DNA from: an uncultured Gammaproteobacteria bacterium | GTDB lineage: Bacteria > Pseudomonadota > Gammaproteobacteria > Enterobacterales > Succinivibrionaceae | Reading direction: 5' to 3' | Length of the DNA: 37,064 nt | Assembly: GCA_900315395.1 (NCBI GenBank) | Contig: OMZC01000042.1 | Span: forward strand, 1-37,064 | Part shown: piece after piece, positions 32,321-37,064 of the stretch | How the letters are laid out: each line of letters begins with the position of its first letter | Numbering within the stretch: position 1 is the first letter of the stretch | The notes under the pieces: model-generated | Told to the model about the DNA's origin: nothing | Databases searched by the model: none | The model's input: the letters and a program-made list of their open reading frames with translations, nothing else | Position numbers and translations under genes: made by a program

Positions 32321-33156
32321 TGCAAAGTATAGCTTTGGCTTTAAAAGGCGCTAGGGCAACTCTTAGCGCCGCTTCAATAGAGAGTGCATCACTAGATGCC
32401 TCTTTACTCCTCTCTTATCTTACTCATTACACCAAAGTCCAGTTAATAACCCATGACGATGAGTTATTAGATGATGCTCTTTTAGCTAGATACAATGCCT
32501 TAATTGACAAGAGATCTAAAGGTTATCCTGTAGCCTATATCTTAGGTTATAAAGAGTTTTGGGGCTTGAAGTTAAAGGTAAATGAGAACACTCTAATACC
32601 ACGTCCTGATACTGAAACATTAGTACAGACTGCTCTTGATTGTAAGGTAACAGGTAATGTTCTCGATATGGGAACTGGTTCTGGTGCAATTATTCTTGCC
32701 TTAAAGTCTGAGTTAAAAGATAACATCAAAGCTTATGCCTGTGATTTTTCACAAGGTGCAATAGGCGTTGCTAAAGAGAATGCTCAGAGCTTAAAGTTAG
32801 ATGTGGAATTTATAAAGTCTGACTGGTTCAGTTCTATAGATAAGTCTATAAAGTTCTCCATGATTGTCTCAAATCCTCCTTATATTGAGGACAATGACTC
32901 TCATTTGAACGCTTCCTCACTACCTTTTGAACCTATTACTGCTTTAACCTCTGGTCCTGATGGATTGGATGACATCAGAATCATAGTCTCAAAAGCTAAA
33001 GATTACCTATTAGAAGGTGCTCCCTTACTTTTAGAACATGGTTATTTGCAGGGGCAAAGTGTAAGAGAGATCTTTAAAAATGAAGGCTATGACAAGGTAG
33101 CTACCATAAAAGATCTTGAAGGGCGCGACAGGGTAACTTTAGGTTATAAAGCCTGA
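32320..33156 (+). CDS. prmC: Release factor glutamine methyltransferase PrmC
   Basis: SAM-dependent methyltransferase that N5-methylates the glutamine of the GGQ motif of release factors. 278 residues: N-terminal helical domain, then the Rossmann methyltransferase domain with the SAM loop VLDMGTGSGAIILAL (about 112-126) and catalytic NPPY at 185-188 (IVSNPPYIEDND). Between them is the family segment PVAYILGYKEFWGLKLKVNENTLIPRPDTE. The GTG start overlaps the prfA stop (TAGTG), so translation is coupled. An inverted repeat follows the stop. Confidence 0.96.
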   Translation: MQSIALALKGARATLSAASIESASLDASLLLSYLTHYTKVQLITHDDELLDDALLARYNALIDKRSKGYPVAYILGYKEFWGLKLKVNENTLIPRPDTETLVQTALDCKVTGNVLDMGTGSGAIILALKSELKDNIKAYACDFSQGAIGVAKENAQSLKLDVEFIKSDWFSSIDKSIKFSMIVSNPPYIEDNDSHLNASSLPFEPITALTSGPDGLDDIRIIVSKAKDYLLEGAPLLLEHGYLQGQSVREIFKNEGYDKVATIKDLEGRDRVTLGYKA

Positions 33157-33165
33157 AAAGAAAAA

Positions 33166-33191
33166 CGGTATTAAGATCTCTCTTAATACCG
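33166..33191. terminator. Terminator-like inverted repeat after prmC
   Basis: CGGTATTAAGA and TCTTAATACCG form perfect 11-bp arms around TCTC, ten bases after the prmC stop. The T-run is on the left when read on the - strand (TTTTTC), so it would stop leftward transcription best and rightward transcription less well. From here to 33507 there is no gene. The DNA is AT-rich and holds competing small hairpins near 33309-33341. Confidence 0.6.
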
Positions 33192-33507
33192 CTCAATTCC
33201 TTATGTTTGTTTGATCTGTTTAGATTTAAAATCTATGCTAAGTATTATAAGTATTTGAAATTTAAAAAATTTGATGTACATACAAATTTTGAAAGATTTC
33301 ATAAAAAAACTCAGCTTTTTTTGAGTGCCTCATAAACTCAAGAGAGCTTTTCTATAATTCTTTAGCAGAATGTCAATTGATATACATTAGCAATGCTTCT
33401 TTTTTACTCATAAGCTAATGATCTATCACAGAATAATCACATCCTCTTTTTAAATTCTCTTTATCTTTGTTAAGATTAAGCCTGAACGATTAACCGAGAT
33501 TTTTAAA

Positions 33508-34116
33508 ATGAATATTTTTGATAATAACTACCCACAATACCGTTATGCTGAAGACAAAGCTTCAGACAATAACGACAATTTAACACCAGAATTAAAATAT
33601 GTATTACATCTTGAGAAGATGTTTGCTGGCAATGAGTCATTCTCATGCATCTACTGTACCTTACTAGCTAACTTCTTAATTAGCGTTGAAAAAGATTTAA
33701 TTAAGAAGGATAAGCATATTGTAGAAGGCTTAAAAGAGTTAGTAATCAAGTACTTTACTCAATTAAAAGCAATTCCTGATTATGCTTCTTTAACTGCTGA
33801 TATTTCAGAGAACTCTGATGTTGTAAGAAGCAGTACTTGCCTTGTACTACAGTTAGCAGAGCAGGGCTTAATGTTACAAGGTGTGAATATTAAATTTGCC
33901 GATGTGTTTGACACAAATCCTGGCAATATGAACATCACCATTAAATCATCAAAAATCAGAGTAACTGAGTTTGGTGAGAACTTCATTCAGGATTATGCAA
34001 GAATTCTAAGATTAGCAGATGATTCTGTTAAACATGAAAAGATGGCTTCTTTATTAGGTGATGTAATTAAGATCCTAATGAGCATCTACGACAATAGAAA
34101 TTTGAAGGTTAGATAA
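33508..34116 (+). CDS. Unrecognised protein, tandem paralogue family member A
   Basis: 202 residues, no signal peptide, no membrane segment, mostly helical. First of five adjacent genes whose products share a layout: a helical first half, a middle segment of the type xxVLQLxxxxxLxxGVxIxF, then a strand NMNITIKSSKIRVTEFGENFI and a helical tail. In this copy those are at about residues 112-135 and 140-165. I know no family with this pattern. The five genes lie between prmC and a terminator and may be separately transcribed. Confidence 0.72.
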   Translation: MNIFDNNYPQYRYAEDKASDNNDNLTPELKYVLHLEKMFAGNESFSCIYCTLLANFLISVEKDLIKKDKHIVEGLKELVIKYFTQLKAIPDYASLTADISENSDVVRSSTCLVLQLAEQGLMLQGVNIKFADVFDTNPGNMNITIKSSKIRVTEFGENFIQDYARILRLADDSVKHEKMASLLGDVIKILMSIYDNRNLKVR

Positions 34117-34200
34117 GCAGCTAATCCTCAGATAGAATGCTCAGATTTGATTTGTAAGGAATTTACCAAGATAGCAAGTACTCTGAATAGCAGGTGGTTT

Positions 34201-34761
34201 ATGCAAGATCCTTTTGAACAACTCGATAAAGAATTTTCTAAAAAGTTATTGTCTAGGTTTCAACATGAAGAATCCTACGTTAGAGCTTTGGTGGATACTT
34301 TTTCTAAAAATGAAAAATATGCACTCATTCTTGGTGCAAGTTTGAGCACACTGTTTAAAAATTTGCAAAAAGGTAAGTGGAAAACCAAAGACAGTATCAA
34401 GGAAGACTTCCTTAACTGCGTAAAGTCTTATACAGAGCCTTTTAGCTTTGATCCAATTGCAGAGACTGACAAAGAGAAAGTTGCTTTTGACCTTTACATC
34501 ATTGCTTTGCAGATAGTTTCAAGACTTGAATTTGTTGATGGTATTGGTATTGATTTTAGAAACTTTGATGAAAAGAATGATAACCTCCACTTGGTTATCA
34601 AACCTTCAAGATTAGGCGTTACTGAAGAAGGAAATGATTTTACCATTGATGGTAAGTTTTTTGATTCTCTACCAGATAATGTCAATCCAAAAGATCCTAA
34701 ATATAAAGACAAGCTCTTAGATGTTTGTGATACTTTCATGGAAGAGTTAGAAGAATTCTAA
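34201..34761 (+). CDS. Unrecognised protein, tandem paralogue family member B
   Basis: 186 residues from ATG 34201, preferred because AGGTGG lies just before it and the protein then begins like member C; an upstream TTG at 34147 would add 18 residues but has no ribosome site. Most similar to C: shared blocks are a SYVRAL / AYVHAL start, a KNEKYALILGASL / KNDSYGKLFAMSL segment, KW(K/T)TKD(S/N)IK(E/Q)DF, and then FVDGIGIDFRNFDEKNDNLHLVIKPSRLGVTEEG. Acidic C-terminus. Function unknown. Confidence 0.7.
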   Translation: MQDPFEQLDKEFSKKLLSRFQHEESYVRALVDTFSKNEKYALILGASLSTLFKNLQKGKWKTKDSIKEDFLNCVKSYTEPFSFDPIAETDKEKVAFDLYIIALQIVSRLEFVDGIGIDFRNFDEKNDNLHLVIKPSRLGVTEEGNDFTIDGKFFDSLPDNVNPKDPKYKDKLLDVCDTFMEELEEF

Positions 34762-34850
34762 AATTAAGTTTTGTTTTCTATAAGATTAACGAAGCTCTCC
34801 ACTTTAGGACTTTGTAATACAGAATTAGTTAAATTTATTCAGAGAGATAT

Positions 34851-35441
34851 ATGGACGAAAAAAAAGAACTAGAGTCGATAAGAAAGACATTTGAAAATGA
34901 TTCAGCATATGTTCACGCTTTAAAAGAGCTCATTGAGAAAAATGATTCATATGGAAAGCTCTTTGCAATGTCTCTGTTATGCTTGATCCAGAACATTGCG
35001 CATAAAAAATGGACTACTAAAGATAATATTAAGCAAGATTTCAAGGAAACAGTAAAACTCTTTATCGGATCTTCTTCTTTAGATGAAAAAGAAAAAGCAG
35101 GATTTGCAAGGCAAGTTTACTTTGCAGTTTTGCAAGTTGCTTCAATGTTTCCCTTAGTTGATGGAATTTCAGTTGATTTTAAAGATATTGAAGAAACTAA
35201 TTCTAATATGAATTTGGCTGTAAAATCGTCAAAGCTTAAAGCATACTCGACAGCTCAAGAATATGTTGATCAGTGTTACTCTCAATATGATGAAACACAA
35301 GAAGAAAAGTTCATCGAAAGTGTATATGCAGCAACTCTAGAGGTGATGAATAAACTATGTGAGACTATCGATTTTCATAAAAATCAAACACTGTCTAAAA
35401 TAGAGTATCTACAACAAAAACTAGAAGAATTAGGTGATTGA
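34851..35441 (+). CDS. Unrecognised protein, tandem paralogue family member C
   Basis: 196 residues, closest to member B through the blocks AYVHAL, KKWTTKDNIKQDF, and LVDGISVDFKDIEETNSNMN followed by LAVKSSKLKA. It then diverges and ends in a longer helical, coiled-coil-like tail (YLQQKLEELGD). The AGAGAG ribosome site is close to ATG 34851. Soluble and helical; function unknown. Confidence 0.7.
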   Translation: MDEKKELESIRKTFENDSAYVHALKELIEKNDSYGKLFAMSLLCLIQNIAHKKWTTKDNIKQDFKETVKLFIGSSSLDEKEKAGFARQVYFAVLQVASMFPLVDGISVDFKDIEETNSNMNLAVKSSKLKAYSTAQEYVDQCYSQYDETQEEKFIESVYAATLEVMNKLCETIDFHKNQTLSKIEYLQQKLEELGD

Positions 35442-35482
35442 TAAGAGTTTAAACAAAGAATTAAACGAAATAAGGACATACC

Positions 35483-36052
35483 ATGTCAAAGAAAAGTGTA
35501 GAAAATGAGGTTAAGTTAAAGAGAGCTAAAAAAGCAGTAGCAGAAGCTACCCCTCTAGGTTGCGCACAGCAATTGATGGCAGTAATGCAAAATAACATGC
35601 CATTTGCTGCAACTGTAGGTCTTTCCTGTGCTGAAATTTTAAAATTCATCGAAGATGGTAAGGCACCAAAGGATAAGACTTTCTCTCAGTTTGTAGCTGT
35701 ATTATGTAACGAGAAACAGCATTCTTTACATAATCTTTATCCAAATGAAATGCCTCCTAAACCATTCCCTGTAACTAGCCTTGTAATTGCAGTGCTACAG
35801 GTTTTAGATAATGCAAAACTTGTAGAAGGCATAAAAGCTGATTTAGTTCCTACTTTAGTAAAGGATAAGCTTACCATCGATATTCATACCGATCCTGCTA
35901 ATATCAAGCTTACCGAGCGCGGCAAAGAGTACATTAAAAACGCAAGTTCAGCTTGCAATATGTTCTCAAGTGCTGCAACTTATGGTCCAGGCTTTGCAAA
36001 GCTCTTAGTTGATGAAATAGCCTACATCATTTCTTTACACCAGGAAAAATAA
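35483..36052 (+). CDS. Unrecognised protein, tandem paralogue family member D
   Basis: 189 residues, AAGGAC ribosome site. Family layout is kept but sequence is far from B and C: CAQQLMAVMQNNMPFAATVGLSC, then VIAVLQVLDNAKLVEGIKADL, then the strand and turn NIKLTERGKEYI. Basic N-terminus (KKSVENEVKLKRAKKA). Closest in style to member E, which shares NAKLVEGI / HAKLVKGM. Function unknown. Confidence 0.7.
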   Translation: MSKKSVENEVKLKRAKKAVAEATPLGCAQQLMAVMQNNMPFAATVGLSCAEILKFIEDGKAPKDKTFSQFVAVLCNEKQHSLHNLYPNEMPPKPFPVTSLVIAVLQVLDNAKLVEGIKADLVPTLVKDKLTIDIHTDPANIKLTERGKEYIKNASSACNMFSSAATYGPGFAKLLVDEIAYIISLHQEK

Positions 36053-36060
36053 AAGTCATG

Positions 36061-36128
36061 AAGTTAAAAGAAGATGTTTCTTTTAACTTTAAGACCTAAA
36101 AAACGGAGTCTTAGGGCTCTGTTTTTTT
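36061..36128 (+). terminator. Double hairpin and terminator between members D and E
   Basis: AAGTTAAAAGAA / TTCTTTTAACTT (36061-36089, five-base loop) is followed by AACGGAG / CTCTGTT (36102-36123) leading into seven T residues. The second is a good intrinsic terminator. The segment between them can also pair as CCTAA with TTAGG, so the two folds may compete. Confidence 0.7.
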
Positions 36129-36142
36129 GTTATCCATTTTCC

Positions 36143-36148
36143 TATAAT
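36143..36148 (+). promoter_or_regulatory. -10 box before family member E
   Basis: A consensus TATAAT lies 35 bases before ATG 36184 and directly after a terminator. No clear -35 hexamer is seen. Confidence 0.35.
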
Positions 36149-36183
36149 GAGCTTTATAGATACCTATGACAACGGATTAAAAC

Positions 36184-36768
36184 ATGCTCAAAGCTCCAAA
36201 GAAAAATCCTACTGATAAGCACGATCCTTATTACTGTGCATTACAACTACAAGAGATCCTAGAGAAGACTAATCTTTCTCCTATCTTGACCATGGTAATG
36301 TATGAGTTTTTAAAAGATGTAGCTGAAAATAAGATTGCTAAAGATTCAACTGTCTACGAGCATATTGAGAGTTTATTTGCTGATAAAATCAGATACTCTA
36401 TCATGGGTAACAACGCTGAAGCTGCTATTCATTCAAAGGCCAAAGCCTATCTGGTACTCCTACTTGAAATTGCGTGCCACGCAAAGCTTGTTAAAGGAAT
36501 GGATATGGAGTTACAGGCGTTAAAAGATCTTGGTGAGTGCAGAGTCAATGTCAGAATGGTGGGCAAGCAATTTGGAGTTGCTAAAAGGGGATTTGATTTC
36601 ATCAAGAAACTAGATAACTTAAGAGAAGAGCACTTAGTAGGATCTGATCTTATAAAATCACTTACAGCTTGCACTACTGATGAAGTAGAGTTCATCCTAA
36701 GTCGCTATAAAAAAGAAGATCCATTTGAATCTGGTGATGTGATAGTGGTTGACAAGGTTCAAGCTTAA
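36184..36768 (+). CDS. Unrecognised protein, tandem paralogue family member E
   Basis: 194 residues, soluble, no signal peptide. Same layout as the four upstream genes: YYCALQLQEILEKTNLSPILTMVMYEFL, then LVLLLEIACHAKLVKGMDMEL, then a strand and turn ending FGVAKRGFDFIKKL. It begins with a basic segment and ends in an acidic one. It has its own promoter-like box, and a bidirectional terminator follows. Function unknown. Confidence 0.7.
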   Translation: MLKAPKKNPTDKHDPYYCALQLQEILEKTNLSPILTMVMYEFLKDVAENKIAKDSTVYEHIESLFADKIRYSIMGNNAEAAIHSKAKAYLVLLLEIACHAKLVKGMDMELQALKDLGECRVNVRMVGKQFGVAKRGFDFIKKLDNLREEHLVGSDLIKSLTACTTDEVEFILSRYKKEDPFESGDVIVVDKVQA

Positions 36769-36807
36769 GTTTTTACTCAACCTAGTCATCCTTTTGAGAT
36801 ATAAGAA

Positions 36808-36834
36808 AGCCTGCATTAGCAGGCTCCTTATTTT
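36808..36834. terminator. Bidirectional terminator between convergent genes
   Basis: The perfect stem AGCCTGC / GCAGGCT with an ATTA loop is flanked on the right by CCTTATTTT and on the left by GAAA (T-rich on the - strand). It separates the last + strand gene from the - strand gene at the window end. Confidence 0.85.
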
Positions 36835-36888
36835 GCCAAAATTTCTCCATCATCATTTGTAGTACTGAGATGTTCATTATAGAAAATA

Positions 36889-37064
36889 CTACTTTATCTT
36901 TTTTACTGAGATAAAGCAGCTCTTTCCTGCAAATGCAATACCATAAGCGTAGATTGATGATATATCTTCATTCTCAAGATAAGGCTTTGCATAGTTCTTA
37001 TCTTCAATCTGAGCTAAAGCTACTCTTGCTTTTGCTTTCTTACTTTCAGAACCAGAGCAAGTCT
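36889..37064 (-). CDS. 3' end of an AAA-ATPase/PD-(D/E)XK-family gene (partial)
   Basis: On the - strand one frame stays open from the window edge (first full codon 37062-37060) to a TAG at 36891-36889, giving 57 residues. It contains AKARVALAQIEDKNYAKPYL, then a short stretch, then SIYAYGIAFAGKSCFISVKK. This is the usual end of the AAA-ATPase-like proteins with a C-terminal PD-(D/E)XK nuclease-like domain (DUF1703 type), in which AL.QI..K.Y.. and Y..GIAF..K lie close to the C-terminus. The rest of the gene is outside the window. Identification from so short a piece is tentative. Confidence 0.6.
   Translation of the reverse strand, partial: TCSGSESKKAKARVALAQIEDKNYAKPYLENEDISSIYAYGIAFAGKSCFISVKKIK

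Overview
The window reads as chromosomal DNA of an AT-rich gammaproteobacterium. The block ruvC-ruvA-ruvB-ybgC-tolQ-tolR-tolA-tolB-pal-cpoB, a LamB-type porin and a prfA-prmC pair are typical of that class. The AT-richness and the style of the paralogues suggest the Succinivibrionaceae, but that is inference, not proof. Almost every gene lies on the + strand. Only the cut-off gene at the far right end is on the - strand.

Layout: (1) 1-1570, a LamB/maltoporin-type carbohydrate porin with its terminators. (2) 1575-4049, ruvCAB (Holliday-junction processing), preceded by a promoter-like -10 box and a terminator-like leader hairpin. (3) 4049-10043, ybgC-tolQRAB-pal-cpoB, the Tol-Pal envelope-constriction system; a strong terminator after pal leaves cpoB with its own promoter. 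(4) 10231-10893, a six-tRNA operon: Lys(UUU), four identical Lys(CUU) genes of which the first three start perfect 102-bp repeat units, and Val(UAC). (5) About 10950-29422, an 18-kb single-strand operon and the most interesting part of the window. (6) 29492-30991, a pRiA4b ORF-3-like protein and an unrecognised gene. (7) 31164-33191, prfA-prmC. (8) 33508-36768, five tandem, strongly diverged members of one unrecognised family of about 190-200 residues. (9) 36889-37064, the 3' end of a convergent gene that resembles the AAA-ATPase/PD-(D/E)XK family.

The 18-kb operon encodes a SrfB-type actin/Hsp70-fold ATPase, a SrfC-type large P-loop GTPase-like protein, a bitopic membrane protein with a Sel1-like C-terminus, and an exported vWA protein resembling the periplasmic part of the type VI kinase PpkA. 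It continues with a LolD-like ABC ATPase, a MacB/LolC-type permease, an exported formylglycine-generating-enzyme-like protein lacking both catalytic cysteines, a bitopic vWA protein, a SrfA-type bitopic protein and two coiled-coil lipoproteins. The ATPase-permease-FGE-lipoprotein-PpkA-vWA set is the component list of the TagT-TagS-TagR-TagQ-PpkA signalling module of type VI secretion. Here there is no kinase domain and no secretion-system structural gene, and the set is embedded among srfB, srfC and srfA. The inference is a trans-envelope NTP-driven complex: SrfB and SrfC in the cytoplasm, three bitopic proteins across the inner membrane, and a Tag-like sensing module in the periplasm and outer membrane. 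A further observation is that the bitopic vWA protein and SrfA appear to share the same N-terminal cytoplasmic domain and membrane segment, with different periplasmic ends.

Base composition and codon style look even across the window. No transposase, integrase, CRISPR array or rRNA was seen.
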